A stretch of 56,701 nucleotides of DNA from VRUE01 sp963702705 (lineage in GTDB: Bacteria; Actinomycetota; Thermoleophilia; Solirubrobacterales; 70-9): the NCBI GenBank assembly GCA_963702705.1, contig CAVPDR010000003.1, positions 1 to 56,701 on the forward strand, written 5' to 3'. A program made the position numbers and the translations under genes. The stretch's first letter is position 1. Every line of letters starts with the position of its first letter. Shown in pieces: positions 47,938 to 55,958 of the stretch. Under the pieces are notes generated by a model, which saw nothing but the letters and a program-made list of their open reading frames with translations, ran no database searches and was not told the DNA's origin.

Positions 47938-48513
47938 TCAGTCGCGGTCGGGCCGATCGGGGTGGATCTCGTCGATCGTGATCAGGGCGCGGTAAGGAGC
48001 GCCCGCGGCGGCTTCGATCTTCTCGCCCCCGCCCGCCAAGCGGTCGACCACCGCGACCACGCCGGCGACCTCGAGGCCCTGCTCGGCGATCCGCTCGATC
48101 GCCTGCGCGGTCGAGCCGCCCGTCGTCACCGTGTCCTCGATGACTAGGCAGCGGGCGCCGGGCTCGACCGCGCCCTCGACCCAGCGCTGCAGCCCGTGCT
48201 GCTTGCGCTCACCGCGAACGAAGAAGCCGACGAGATCGCGGCCGGCGGGGACCGCGAGGGCGGCGCAGGAGGGCGGGATCGCCGCCGTGGCGGGTCCGCC
48301 GACGGCGGTTGCTCCCACATCGGCCGCGGACGCGGCGATCAGCTCCCCGGCGGCGAGGAACCCGGCGGGCCGCAGCAGCGCCCGGCGCGCGTCGACGTAG
48401 TACTGCGCCACCGCACCGCTGGACAGGGTCACCTCGCCGAGGATCAAAGAATGCTCGCGAAGCTCGGCGAGCAGCGTCTCCTTGGCGGCGGCGAGGTCGG
48501 GCACGGCGCCCAT
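47938..48513 (-). CDS. pyrE: Orotate phosphoribosyltransferase
   Basis: A 191-aa enzyme that joins orotate to PRPP, giving OMP in pyrimidine synthesis. It has the PRPP-binding motif RCLVIEDTVTTGGSTAQAI, the flexible loop VRGERKQHGLQRWVEG with conserved lysine, the N-terminal ITLSSG-like GEVTLSSGAVAQYYVDARRAL, and VGGPATAAIPPSCA. It ends 24 bp from the start of the upstream-transcribed toxin-antitoxin-type module and may be co-transcribed with it. Confidence 0.95.
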   Translation of the reverse strand: MGAVPDLAAAKETLLAELREHSLILGEVTLSSGAVAQYYVDARRALLRPAGFLAAGELIAASAADVGATAVGGPATAAIPPSCAALAVPAGRDLVGFFVRGERKQHGLQRWVEGAVEPGARCLVIEDTVTTGGSTAQAIERIAEQGLEVAGVVAVVDRLAGGGEKIEAAAGAPYRALITIDEIHPDRPDRD

Positions 48514-48577
48514 CCTATGTAGCCGAGTATCTTTTGGGTCCGGGTGTCAGCTGGGAAGGACGCGAGCCCTTCGGTTG

Positions 48578-48605
48578 GAAACGGCCCGCTTCGGCGGGCC
48601 GTTTC
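48578..48605. terminator. Hairpin GAAACGGCCCGC-TTCG-GCGGGCCGTTTC
   Basis: A perfect 12-bp stem with a TTCG loop, followed on the plus strand by TTTG and then GCGCGTTTCTTTG. It lies between the epimerase stop (48637) and the pyrE start (48513). The same hairpin with a TACG loop occurs at 52530-52556, so it is a reused terminator sequence. Confidence 0.7.
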
Positions 48606-48636
48606 TTTGCGCGTTTCTTTGCTCAGTGGCGAGGTG

Positions 48637-49581
48637 CTACCCGCGTGCCGCCGGGTCCGCAAAGCCCTCGCGCCAAGTCGCGTAGCGCGGCTGCCAACCC
48701 AGCTCGCGCTTTGCCTTGGCGTTGGAAGCGCCGCGCAGCTGGGTCGCCGAGGCGACCGCGGCCGGGCCGGCGATCAGCTTCGCGATCCAGGTGGGGACGC
48801 GGAACGGCTTCTTCGCACCCACCGCCTCGCAGAAGACCGGCACCCACTCGCGCATCGGCGCCGGCTCGTCGTCGACCACGTTGTAGGCGCCGGGGGCGCC
48901 ACGCTCGAGTGCGGCGATCGTCGCGTCGGCGGCGTCCTCGACGTGGACGAAGGAGAAGGTGCCCTCCCCCTTGCCGACGATCGGCAGGCGTCGCTTCAGC
49001 GCGTCCTCGGTCTGCGAGCCGACGCGGTCGAAGAAGGTGCCAGGCCCGTAGAGCCAGCCGTAGCGCAGGACCACGCCCTCGATGCCCTCGGCGCTAGTCA
49101 CCTGGCGCTCGAGGTCGGCGAGGGCCGCGGCCGCGCCGCCGAAGTAGCCCGGCGCGTCGAGGTTGAGCGGCGCCCCCTCGTCCTTCACCCAGTCGCCCTG
49201 CGGCCGGTAGAAGAAGGCGACGCTCTCGGCGATGAAACGGCGAGCGCCCGCGGCCTTCGCCGCCGCGAGCAGGTTGCGGGTGCCCTCGGTGCGGACGCGA
49301 TTGGTCGGCGCCAGCGGGTCCTGCTTGGCCCTGTAGTCGAGCCGTGCCGGCAGCGCGGTCAGCTCGTGGACGACGGCCTCGGGCGCTGCCTCCCGCACCG
49401 CAGCCTCGAGTGCCGGCGCGTCGAAGACATCGCAGACGACCGCGGATGCCCCCGCCTCGCGAATCTCCGCCGCACGATCCGCGCTGCGGGTCATCCCTGT
49501 CACCTCGTGCCCGGCAGCGACCAGCCGACGCACCAGCGGCCGGCCGATCACACCGCTCGCACCTGCAACGAAGACCTTCAT
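48637..49581 (-). CDS. NAD-dependent epimerase/dehydratase family protein
   Basis: A 314-aa short-chain dehydrogenase-like protein starting MKVFVAGASGVIGRPLVRRL with the Rossmann GASGVIG motif and a good ribosome binding site (GGAGG). It has VVHELTALPARLDY, TRNLLAAAKAAGARRFIAESVAFFYRP (position of the catalytic Tyr/Ser region), VVLRYGWLYGPGTFFD and FSFVHVEDAADATIAALE, as in atypical SDR5-type epimerases. The classical YxxxK is not clear, so the reaction may differ. Substrate unknown. Confidence 0.87.
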   Translation of the reverse strand: MKVFVAGASGVIGRPLVRRLVAAGHEVTGMTRSADRAAEIREAGASAVVCDVFDAPALEAAVREAAPEAVVHELTALPARLDYRAKQDPLAPTNRVRTEGTRNLLAAAKAAGARRFIAESVAFFYRPQGDWVKDEGAPLNLDAPGYFGGAAAALADLERQVTSAEGIEGVVLRYGWLYGPGTFFDRVGSQTEDALKRRLPIVGKGEGTFSFVHVEDAADATIAALERGAPGAYNVVDDEPAPMREWVPVFCEAVGAKKPFRVPTWIAKLIAGPAAVASATQLRGASNAKAKRELGWQPRYATWREGFADPAARG

Positions 49582-49591
49582 CCGCAACCTC

Positions 49592-50008
49592 CTACCCGTC
49601 GCTCGCCGTCGGCCTCTCCGCCCCGGCAGCACTCAACCGTTCCGATACCCGCGCCAGCCAGGCCGAGATCGCGGCGCCGAGAGCAATCGCCAAAGTGTCT
49701 CCCCAACCGCGCCCCTCGCTCTTCGCCTCCCCCGTGTCGAAGGCGTGGTTGATCGCGTGGAAGCCGTACCAGAGCGCCCCCAGCCAGAGGATCGGCGCCC
49801 GCCAGGCCGGTCGCACGACTGCGATCGCGACGGCCACCCCGAAGGCGAGCATGAACGCGCCCACGTCGCCGACGTAGTGGGAGTTCTCGACCCCGTAGTG
49901 CCCGATGTCGTCGAAGAACGTGTCGGGCGCGACCAGCGCCAGCAGCCCGGCGACGACGTGGTAGGCGGCGACCACGACGAGAACCGCTTTTAGCGCCCTC
50001 TCGGTCAT
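49592..50008 (-). CDS. Four-helix membrane protein
   Basis: A 138-aa integral membrane protein with four hydrophobic helices (AVLVVVAAYHVVAGLLALV, VGDVGAFMLAFGVAVAIAVV, APILWLGALWYGFHAINHA, ALGAAISAWLARV). The pattern 'A.H...G........F......G..N.H...D.GA...A.G.......' and 'WYGFHAINHAFD' is that of DUF4345-like proteins. It is 10 bp upstream of the epimerase gene on the same strand. A TAGGTT box lies 9 nt before the ATG. Confidence 0.8.
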   Translation of the reverse strand: MTERALKAVLVVVAAYHVVAGLLALVAPDTFFDDIGHYGVENSHYVGDVGAFMLAFGVAVAIAVVRPAWRAPILWLGALWYGFHAINHAFDTGEAKSEGRGWGDTLAIALGAAISAWLARVSERLSAAGAERPTASDG

Positions 50009-50030
50009 AGGCAGGACAACCTACGGGAGA

Positions 50031-51209
50031 TCACAACTCCGTCCCCTCGTTGAGGATGTCCATGTACTCGCCGTAGACGTAAGTCTTGCCGCGCGACTTG
50101 CCGGTCACCTCACGCAGGATGCCAAGCTCCTCGAGCCTGGCGATCGCCCCGTACACGGGCGGTTCCGACAGGTTCAGCTGGCGCGCCGCGGTCGGCGCTT
50201 TGACCACCACCCTCTTCACCGCGATGTCGTGGACGCGATGGGCGGTAGCGGCAGCGCGGCCCAGCTCGTGAATCCGCTGGCGGTCACGCTCGATCATCTC
50301 GACGATGCCCCGCGTCGTCTCGGCCGTCGCCGCGGCGACCTCCACCACGCCCTCGAGGAAGAAGCGCAACCAGTCCTCCCAGGCGCCGTCGATCCTCACC
50401 CCCTGCAGGTGCTCGTAGTAGGCGTCGCGGTTCCGCTTCAGATAGAGGCTCAGGTAAAGCAGCGGCCTGCGCAGCACCCCCTGCTCGACGAGCAAGAGCG
50501 TCATCAGCAGGCGGCCCACCCTGCCGTTGCCGTCGAGGAACGGGTGGATGGTCTCGAACTGGACGTGCGCGAGGGCGGCCTTGATCAACACCGGCGACGG
50601 AGCGGGGTCGTCATGCAGGAAGCGCTCGAGCGCCGACATCGCCGGTTCGACCTCCTCCCACGGCGGCGGCACGTAGCGAGCGTTGCCGGGGCGCGTGCCG
50701 CCCAGCCAGTTCTGCGAGCGCCGGAACTCGCCCGGCGTCTTGTCCGAGCCGCGGCCCGATCGCAGTAGGCGTGCGTGAATCTCTCGCAGCAGGCGATTGC
50801 AGAGCGGCAGCCGCCCCGACTCGATCGAGTCGACCCCGTGATTCAGGGCGGCGATGTAGTTGACGGCTTCTTCGACGTCCTCGATCGGCGCGGCAGTCGC
50901 CACCTCGTTCTCGAAGAGGAGCAGATCGGAGAGCGAGGACATCGTCCCCTCGATCTGCGAGGAGAGAACCGCCTCCTTGCGAACGAAGGCATAGAGGAAC
51001 TGGGTCGGGTCCGGCAGCAGAAGGGTGATGCCGTCGAGGCGACCCAATGCCTGATTTGCCTGGTCGAGCAGGCGGTGAAGGTCGACGTCGAGATCGAGCG
51101 GCGGCTCGGGCGGAAGTGCCTTCGGGAAGAAGGCGAGGTACTCGGCGGGACCCTCCTGCATGGGCCTGAAGTTGCCGGCACGCTGCGATGTCGGCACTGC
51201 GACGGTCAC
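50031..51209 (-). CDS. Fic family protein (AMP-transferase)
   Basis: A 392-aa protein with start GTG 51209. N-terminal DUF4172-like region (EYLAFFPKALPPEPPLDLDVDLHRLLDQANQALGRL), an inhibitory-type segment VLSSQIEGTMSSLSDLL, and the Fic catalytic motif HPFLDGNGRVGRLL with His at about residue 215. The C terminus is a winged helix (LNLSEPPVYGAIARLEELGILREVTGKSRGKTYVYGEYMDIL). Fic proteins move AMP from ATP to a hydroxyl of a target protein; the SSQIEGT segment probably holds it inactive. Three palindromic repeats lie in its upstream region. Confidence 0.93.
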   Translation of the reverse strand: MTVAVPTSQRAGNFRPMQEGPAEYLAFFPKALPPEPPLDLDVDLHRLLDQANQALGRLDGITLLLPDPTQFLYAFVRKEAVLSSQIEGTMSSLSDLLLFENEVATAAPIEDVEEAVNYIAALNHGVDSIESGRLPLCNRLLREIHARLLRSGRGSDKTPGEFRRSQNWLGGTRPGNARYVPPPWEEVEPAMSALERFLHDDPAPSPVLIKAALAHVQFETIHPFLDGNGRVGRLLMTLLLVEQGVLRRPLLYLSLYLKRNRDAYYEHLQGVRIDGAWEDWLRFFLEGVVEVAAATAETTRGIVEMIERDRQRIHELGRAAATAHRVHDIAVKRVVVKAPTAARQLNLSEPPVYGAIARLEELGILREVTGKSRGKTYVYGEYMDILNEGTEL

Positions 51210-51222
51210 GATTCGACTTGAA

Positions 51223-51306
51223 AGCGTTCGCTTAGGATGCCGGGAGCTTACTAAAGGAAAGAGCGATATCGCTTAGGAGCGCCGTGGGAAGGCAGCGTTC
51301 GCTTAG
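51223..51306. repeat. Three palindromic repeats AGCG..CGCTTAG between fic and the L,D-transpeptidase gene
   Basis: AGCGTTCGCTTAG occurs at 51223-51235 and 51294-51306, and AGCGATATCGCTTAG at 51262-51276. Each has a palindromic centre and the same TTAG end, so they are directly repeated. They are upstream of the fic GTG and look like operator sites; the last one also overlaps the L,D-transpeptidase stop. Confidence 0.7.
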
Positions 51307-52265
51307 AAGACGAAGATGCTCTCGCCGAAGTTCAGCTGTTCGTAGATCCGCGGCTGGTCGGCGATGAAGGTGCGCACGCAGCCGTGACTGGCGGCGTAGG
51401 TGGGCACTTCGTGGTAGCCGTGCACCGCGTAGCCGTTGTGCCAGTAGAACGAGTAGTACATGCCCTCGGCGTTGTAGCCCGGTTCCTGGCGGTAGAAGGT
51501 GTAGTGGCCGGTCACGGTCGGGGTCGAGGGCTTGCCGGTCGAGACGGGGTAGATCGCGAACGGCTTGTCGCCCTTGCTGAGCACGAGCACCTGCTTGCCG
51601 AGCGGCACCTCGGCGTGCTCTCCGGCGCCCGGGTAGCGCACGCGATAGCCGCCACGGCCGCCGAAGACGTCCTGGACCAGGCCCTTGCCGGCGCGCTCGG
51701 TGCGGGCCATCCGGTTGACCTTGCGGTATGCGAGGACCTCGCGCCCGGTGCGACCGTCGAAGCACTTGCCGCCACCGGCGTTGTAGCCGAGCTTCGCCAT
51801 CGCCTGCTTGAAGCCCTTGACGACTTTGTCGCACTGGCCGGCGTGCAGGGCGGGGAAGCTGACCCGCCAGCTCTTGCGCACGGTCTCGGCCGGACCGAGC
51901 TCGGGCGTGGCGACGTGCTTGGCGGCGGCGGCGTACTTGCCGTCCTCGCGCACGACGGTCGAGGCTTTGAACGTGCCGGCATCGCCCTTGCCCTTCTGCA
52001 CCGCGACCTGCCGGGTCAGCAGCCGGTGGCCGTCGAGGTAGAAGGTCACCTTGACCTTCTGGCCCGGGACGAACGGCGCCAGCGTGCCGGTCACCGGCAC
52101 CGTCCCGTAAATCGGCGCCTTGCCGCCCTTCAGATGCCCAACCTTGATCTTCAGCGCGGCATCTGGCGGCCCGGCTTCCTTGGCCGGCGTGGTTCCCGCC
52201 GCAAAGGCGGTTGTGGGAGCGGCCAAGGCAACAAGAACGATCAGGGCGGGGACGAGGCGACTCAC
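51303..52265 (-). CDS. L,D-transpeptidase (YkuD domain), exported
   Basis: A 320-aa protein starting at GTG 52265 with a signal peptide (LVPALIVLVALAAPTTAFA). A beta-rich middle (KVGHLKGGKAPIYGTVPVTGTL) resembles an Ig-like domain; then a peptidoglycan-binding-like helical region (CDKVVKGFKQAMAKLGYNAG). The catalytic domain holds VLVLSKGDKPFAIYPVSTGKPSTPTVTGHYTFYRQEPGYN and the active-site HGYHEVPTYAASHGCVRT with catalytic Cys. It forms 3-3 crosslinks in peptidoglycan. A TAAGAAT box lies 8 nt before the GTG. Confidence 0.92.
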   Translation of the reverse strand: MSRLVPALIVLVALAAPTTAFAAGTTPAKEAGPPDAALKIKVGHLKGGKAPIYGTVPVTGTLAPFVPGQKVKVTFYLDGHRLLTRQVAVQKGKGDAGTFKASTVVREDGKYAAAAKHVATPELGPAETVRKSWRVSFPALHAGQCDKVVKGFKQAMAKLGYNAGGGKCFDGRTGREVLAYRKVNRMARTERAGKGLVQDVFGGRGGYRVRYPGAGEHAEVPLGKQVLVLSKGDKPFAIYPVSTGKPSTPTVTGHYTFYRQEPGYNAEGMYYSFYWHNGYAVHGYHEVPTYAASHGCVRTFIADQPRIYEQLNFGESIFVF

Positions 52266-52376
52266 GGGATCGGATTCTTACCGATGGGGCGGTCGCGTGA
52301 CAAAAGAGTCAACTCTTTGTCAAATAAGAGCGATGTTCCTTGATTTGCCATATGTAGCTAATACGTTCCGGCCAGC

Positions 52377-52466
52377 GGAGGGTGAAGCCCGCGAGGTCGT
52401 GGCAAATGAGTGACATCCATGAGTTCGGACGCAAGTCCGGATGGGGTTCGAGTCCCCCGCCCTCCG
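52377..52466 (+). tRNA. Degenerate class-II tRNA-like sequence (pseudo-tRNA)
   Basis: Acceptor GGAGGGT/GCCCTCC, a D arm (GCC/GGC with a GG-containing loop), a long variable hairpin CGGAC-GCAA-GTCCG and a T arm GGGG-TTCGAGT-CCCC give a 90-nt class-II shape. The flanks extend the acceptor pairing to 11 bp (AGCGGAGGGTG with CGCCCTCCGCT). The anticodon arm pairs poorly (only ATG/CAT), so no anticodon can be assigned. A terminator follows at 52530. It may be a decayed Ser/Leu/Sec tRNA or another structured RNA. Nothing else is seen between 52266 and 52565. Confidence 0.4.
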
Positions 52467-52529
52467 CTGTTAGGCTTCGTGGCCTTGTGGGTGTCATTCG
52501 TTTGGGGGTGTCAACGCCCCTTTCGCCCT

Positions 52530-52556
52530 GAAACGGCCCGCTACGGCGGGCCGTTT
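52530..52556 (+). terminator. Hairpin terminator after the tRNA-like sequence
   Basis: GAAACGGCCCGC-TACG-GCGGGCCGTTTC, perfect 12-bp minus-one-loop hairpin with a TTTG tail, nearly identical to 48578-48605. It lies between the tRNA-like sequence (plus) and the stop of the CPBP gene (minus), so it can serve both strands. Confidence 0.75.
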
Positions 52557-52565
52557 CTTTGCCCG

Positions 52566-53273
52566 CTACTGCCCGAGCAATGCCACCGAGTTGTTCAGCA
52601 TGTGCAGCAGGATGCCGGGCCAGATCGAGCCGGTCTTCTCGTAGAGCAGGGCGAGGACGAAGCCGAAGACGATCAGCGGCGGCACGGCGCTGACGCCGGT
52701 GGTCGCGTGCAGGCCGCCGAAGATCAGGCCGCTGATCAGCGCCGCGGCCAGTCGCGGCAGGCGCTCGCGCAGGCCGCCGAAGAGCATGCCGCGGAAGCAG
52801 ACCTCCTCGCTGACCGGCGCCGCGACGACGATCAGCAGCACCTGCACCGGCACGGTGCCGAAGTCTTCGGCGATGTCCTTCTGGTGCGGCGCGCCGAAGA
52901 TCGCGATGTAGGCGATCGAGAAGAGCAGGTAGGCGCCGATTGCCGCCGCCATCCACTTGAACGCCGAGGGCTTGAAGCGCCGCAGCCCAAGCTGCGCCGC
53001 CGCCTCCCGAACCGTCGCCCCCCGCCCCGCGGCAATCGCAAACGGCACGAGCAGAAACCCGAGCGCGGTAGCGAGCTGAATCAGCGCACTCGCAACATCC
53101 CCAAGCTCCCCCCCGCTAGGCGGCTTGGCCGCGATCAGCACCGGAACCGAAAGCACGATCCCGGTCCCGAGAGCCAGAAGCACCCCGAGGACCCCCGCCC
53201 ATGGTCCCCAACTGGAGTATGGGAAAGGGGTCGGGTGCCGCTCCCCGCGGCTTGTACTTTTTCGGCGTTTCAA
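52566..53273 (-). CDS. CPBP family intramembrane metalloprotease
   Basis: A membrane protease of up to 235 aa with about six helices. The CPBP/Abi motifs are intact: APVSEEVCFRGMLFGGLRERL (EExxxR), LISGLIFGGLHATTG (FxxxH) and LLHMLNNSVALL (HxxxN/B). These proteins cleave prenylated or other membrane peptides, or work in bacteriocin self-immunity. The only start covering the N terminus is TTG at 53273, inside palindromic element copy 3, so about 18 residues (KRRKSTSRGERHPTPFPY) are element-encoded. A GTG further in could give a shorter form. The true start is uncertain. Confidence 0.88.
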   Translation of the reverse strand: MKRRKSTSRGERHPTPFPYSSWGPWAGVLGVLLALGTGIVLSVPVLIAAKPPSGGELGDVASALIQLATALGFLLVPFAIAAGRGATVREAAAQLGLRRFKPSAFKWMAAAIGAYLLFSIAYIAIFGAPHQKDIAEDFGTVPVQVLLIVVAAPVSEEVCFRGMLFGGLRERLPRLAAALISGLIFGGLHATTGVSAVPPLIVFGFVLALLYEKTGSIWPGILLHMLNNSVALLGQ

Positions 53274-53334
53274 TCTCTGCCTGCCCCAGCGTCATCACCG
53301 AAAAAGTTGAGCGGGGAGTGGCACCCGACCCCTT
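53225..53334. repeat. ACTTTTT-core palindromic element, copy 3 (divergent promoter region)
   Basis: Outer arms 53225-53248 and 53311-53334 pair over 24 bp with one G-T position. Inner arms ACTTTTTCGG (53256-53265) and CCGAAAAAGT (53298-53307) flank a 32-nt loop. It is in the opposite orientation to copies 1 and 2: here CTTGT precedes ACTTTTT on the left arm, and CTCA on the right. The outer stem is unrelated in sequence to copies 1 and 2. It lies between the divergent CPBP and MscS genes. Confidence 0.88.
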
Positions 53335-53341
53335 CGACGAC

Positions 53342-53347
53342 TAATTT
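53342..53347 (+). promoter_or_regulatory. Candidate -10 box for the MscS-like gene
   Basis: TAATTT is followed by 7 nt (GGCGCCC) and the ATG at 53355. It starts 8 nt outside the right arm of palindromic element copy 3. Confidence 0.5.
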
Positions 53348-53354
53348 GGCGCCC

Positions 53355-53771
53355 ATGACCCCGGCAGTCTCACAGGTCTCCCGCTCGACCAAAACGCGCC
53401 TACGCTTCCTCCGTCGCCTGGTGATCCTGATCGTCTTTCTCGTCCTGCTCGCCATCGCCCTCAGCCAGTTCACCGAGCTGAAGCGCCTCGCGACCGGGAT
53501 CCTCGCCTCGACCGCGGTGCTGGCGGCGATCGTCGGCTTCGCCGCCCAGCACACGATCGGCAACATGGTTGCCGGCGTCCAGCTCGCCGTCTCGCAGCCG
53601 ATCAAGATCGGCGACCGCATCAGCTTCGAGGAGGTCGAGGGCCGGGTCACCGACATCACCCTCTCCTACACCTACGTCAATCCCGGCGACGGCACCACGG
53701 TCGTGATCCCCAACCAGATGCTGGTCGACGGGATCGTCCACAACCTCTCGACCGAGGACACGCAGGCCTGA
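53355..53771 (+). CDS. Small MscS-type mechanosensitive channel protein
   Basis: A 138-aa protein starting MTPAVSQVSRSTKTRLRFLR. Helix 1 RLVILIVFLVLLAIALSQF is followed by the pore helix GILASTAVLAAIVGFAAQHTIGNMVAGVQLAVSQPIKIGDRI, the MscS signature with Gly/Ala packing, and the beta domain VEGRVTDITLSYTYVNPGDGTTVVIPNQMLVDGIVHN. It lacks the outer helices and the C-terminal cage of E. coli MscS. Such minimal forms are common in actinobacteria. Expected to release solutes on osmotic down-shock. Confidence 0.9.
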   Translation: MTPAVSQVSRSTKTRLRFLRRLVILIVFLVLLAIALSQFTELKRLATGILASTAVLAAIVGFAAQHTIGNMVAGVQLAVSQPIKIGDRISFEEVEGRVTDITLSYTYVNPGDGTTVVIPNQMLVDGIVHNLSTEDTQA

Positions 53772-53789
53772 GCGGACCCGGGCCCGAAG

Positions 53790-53795
53790 TACCCT
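53790..53795 (+). promoter_or_regulatory. Candidate -10 box for the penicillin-binding protein gene
   Basis: TACCCT is followed by 6 nt (CTGCAT) and the ATG at 53802. No ribosome binding site is evident, again compatible with a leaderless transcript. Confidence 0.45.
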
Positions 53796-53801
53796 CTGCA
53801 T

Positions 53802-55940
53802 ATGGCGCAGCGCAATCGTCGACGCCAGCGGCGACGCGGGGGGGCACCGAGCAAGCTGCTGTTCGTCGGCGCGGGCCTCTTCGTCGCGGTCGCCCTGGCC
53901 GGGATCGCGATCGCCTCCTGGGTACTCGACGTCGCCGCCGACGCGCCCTCGCTGGCCGCCTGCAAAAAGGTCGACCGCGGCGGCAACTCGGCGATCTTCG
54001 CCGCCGACGGCAGCAAGCTGGGTCTGATCGACTCCGATGAAGCCCGCGCCCCGATCTCGATCGAGCGCATCCCCAAGCAGCTGCAGCTGGCAACGGTGGC
54101 GATCGAGGACCAGCGCTTCTACGAACACGGCGGCATCGACCCCGAGGGGATCGCCCGGGCGGCGCTGAAGAACCTCGAAGCCGGCAAGACGGTCGAGGGC
54201 GGCTCGACGATCACCCAACAGCTGGTTCGCAACCTCTGCATCCGCAACCCCAAGCGCGACCTCGAACGCAAGATCATCGAGGCGCAGCTGGCGATCGAGT
54301 ACGCCGAACGGCACTCGCGCCGGGAAATCCTCGACCAGTACCTCAACACCGCCTCCTACGGGACGATCGAAGGGGCGACCGCGGTCGGTGTCCAGGCCGC
54401 TTCGAAGATCTACTTCTCCAAGCCGGTCTGGAAGCTGCGGCTGGAACAGGCGGCGCTGCTGGCGGGCCTGCCCCAGGCGCCCTCCGAATACAACCCGATC
54501 CTGCACCCCCGTGAAGCGTTGCGGCGCCGCAACGCGGTGCTGGCGAAGATGGCCCACCTCGGCTACCTCTCCCCGGCCCGCGCCGCGCAGGCCGAACAGC
54601 GCGGTCTCGGCCTCAACCCCTCGGGCTCGTACTTCGCCCACCGCGAGCCCTTCTTCTTCGACTACGTCGAAAACGAGCTGATCGAACGCTACGACGTCGA
54701 CGCCGTTCGCAATGGCGGCCTGCGGGTCTACACGACGCTCGACCCGCGCCTGCAGGAAGTCGGCCTGGAAGCGATGCGCTCGGCCCTCCCCTACTCCACC
54801 GACCCCTCCTCGGCCCTGGTCTCGATCGACCCGGATAACGGCGAGATCAGGACGATGCTGACCAGCTCGAGCTACGACTCGAGTCAGTTCAACCTCGCTG
54901 CCCAGGGCCACCGCCAGCCCGGCTCGACCTTCAAGGCATTCGTGCTGACGACCGCGATCAAGCAGGGGATCGACCCCTACACGACCTATTACACCTCGAA
55001 ACCGCTCGACCTCAACCTGCCCAAGTGGGGCCACTGGGAAGTCCGCACCGCCGACGAGGGCTACCTGGGGCGGGTCAACCTGCGGCAGGCGACGGTCGCC
55101 TCCGACAACACGGTCTTCGCCCAGCTCGACCTCGATGTCGGCCCCCAGCGCGTCGCCGAAACGGCGCACTCGATGGGGATCACGAGCCCGCTCGACGGGA
55201 TCCCGGCGGAGGGAATCGGCGGCTTGCGGGTCGGCGTCTCGCCGCTGGAAATGGCCGACGCCTACGCCACCCTCGCCGCCGGGGGCATCCACCACGCCCC
55301 GATCGCGATCCGCCGCGTCGCCTTCCCCGGCGGCCGCGTCGAGCGGCCCGACCGCAAGCCGCCGAAGCGGGTGATCTCCGAAGCCGTCGCCTACGAGGTG
55401 ACCCGGCTGCTGCACGACAACATCACCGAAGGCACCGGCACCGCCGCCTACACCGGCTGCCCCGGGCAGGCGGGCAAGACCGGCACGACCGACCGCGAGA
55501 CCGACGCCTGGTTCGCCGGCTACCAGCCCAACCTGACCAGCGTGGTCTGGGTCGGCTACCCGCAGTCCAACGCGATCGAAATGACCAGCGTGCACGGGAT
55601 CACGGTCTTCGGTGGCACCTTCCCGGCCGAAATCTGGCACTCGCTCTACTCAGGGGCGGAAGTCCCCTGCGAGGAATTCAGTAAGCCGAAGACGCCGATC
55701 AGCTGGGCGCCCTACTTCGGTCACTTCACCGCCGCCGCACCGCTCAAACACGGCGGCGCCTCCAGCGGCACGAGCGCGAAAGCCGAACGCGCCCGTGAAC
55801 TGGGCGAAGAAGCGACCGGCGGCTACAACCCCGACGCCTACGCCCCCGGGGCCGGGCAGAAGCCGACCCCCCTGCCGCCCCCACCTCCATCGGCCGGAGT
55901 CGGCGGCGGGGCAACCGCGGGCGAAGCCGGGAGCGAATAG
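53802..55940 (+). CDS. Bifunctional class A penicillin-binding protein
   Basis: A 712-aa enzyme that polymerises and crosslinks peptidoglycan. A basic cytosolic tail and one membrane helix (LLFVGAGLFVAVALAGIAIASWVL) precede the GT51 domain with VAIEDQRFYEHGGIDPEGIARAA (catalytic Glu), GGSTITQQLVRNL and LDQYLNTASYG. The transpeptidase domain has the SxxK in RQPGSTFKAFV, the SxN in ASDNTVFA and KTGT in GQAGKTGTTDRETDAWFAGY. The C terminus is Gly/Pro-rich (PTPLPPPPPSAGVGGG). It is followed 18 bp later by the mannosyltransferase gene. Confidence 0.96.
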   Translation: MAQRNRRRQRRRGGAPSKLLFVGAGLFVAVALAGIAIASWVLDVAADAPSLAACKKVDRGGNSAIFAADGSKLGLIDSDEARAPISIERIPKQLQLATVAIEDQRFYEHGGIDPEGIARAALKNLEAGKTVEGGSTITQQLVRNLCIRNPKRDLERKIIEAQLAIEYAERHSRREILDQYLNTASYGTIEGATAVGVQAASKIYFSKPVWKLRLEQAALLAGLPQAPSEYNPILHPREALRRRNAVLAKMAHLGYLSPARAAQAEQRGLGLNPSGSYFAHREPFFFDYVENELIERYDVDAVRNGGLRVYTTLDPRLQEVGLEAMRSALPYSTDPSSALVSIDPDNGEIRTMLTSSSYDSSQFNLAAQGHRQPGSTFKAFVLTTAIKQGIDPYTTYYTSKPLDLNLPKWGHWEVRTADEGYLGRVNLRQATVASDNTVFAQLDLDVGPQRVAETAHSMGITSPLDGIPAEGIGGLRVGVSPLEMADAYATLAAGGIHHAPIAIRRVAFPGGRVERPDRKPPKRVISEAVAYEVTRLLHDNITEGTGTAAYTGCPGQAGKTGTTDRETDAWFAGYQPNLTSVVWVGYPQSNAIEMTSVHGITVFGGTFPAEIWHSLYSGAEVPCEEFSKPKTPISWAPYFGHFTAAAPLKHGGASSGTSAKAERARELGEEATGGYNPDAYAPGAGQKPTPLPPPPPSAGVGGGATAGEAGSE

Positions 55941-55958
55941 CTGAGCCTCGCACCGGGC

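Noticed and set aside
52377..52466. Selenocysteine tRNA
   Set aside because: The length and variable arm are suggestive, but there is no TCA anticodon, the anticodon stem does not form, and no selA/selB-like gene is in the window.
52377..52470. 3' end of tmRNA
   Set aside because: The T arm and acceptor would fit, but the 5' half, a tag reading frame and pseudoknots are not seen; the paired acceptor strand is only 90 nt upstream.
53400..55640. Long open frame (about 746 codons) on the minus strand
   Set aside because: It lies opposite the MscS-like and penicillin-binding protein genes, whose motifs are complete; its sequence is the Val/Gly/Asp/Arg-rich kind that antisense frames of GC-rich genes produce.
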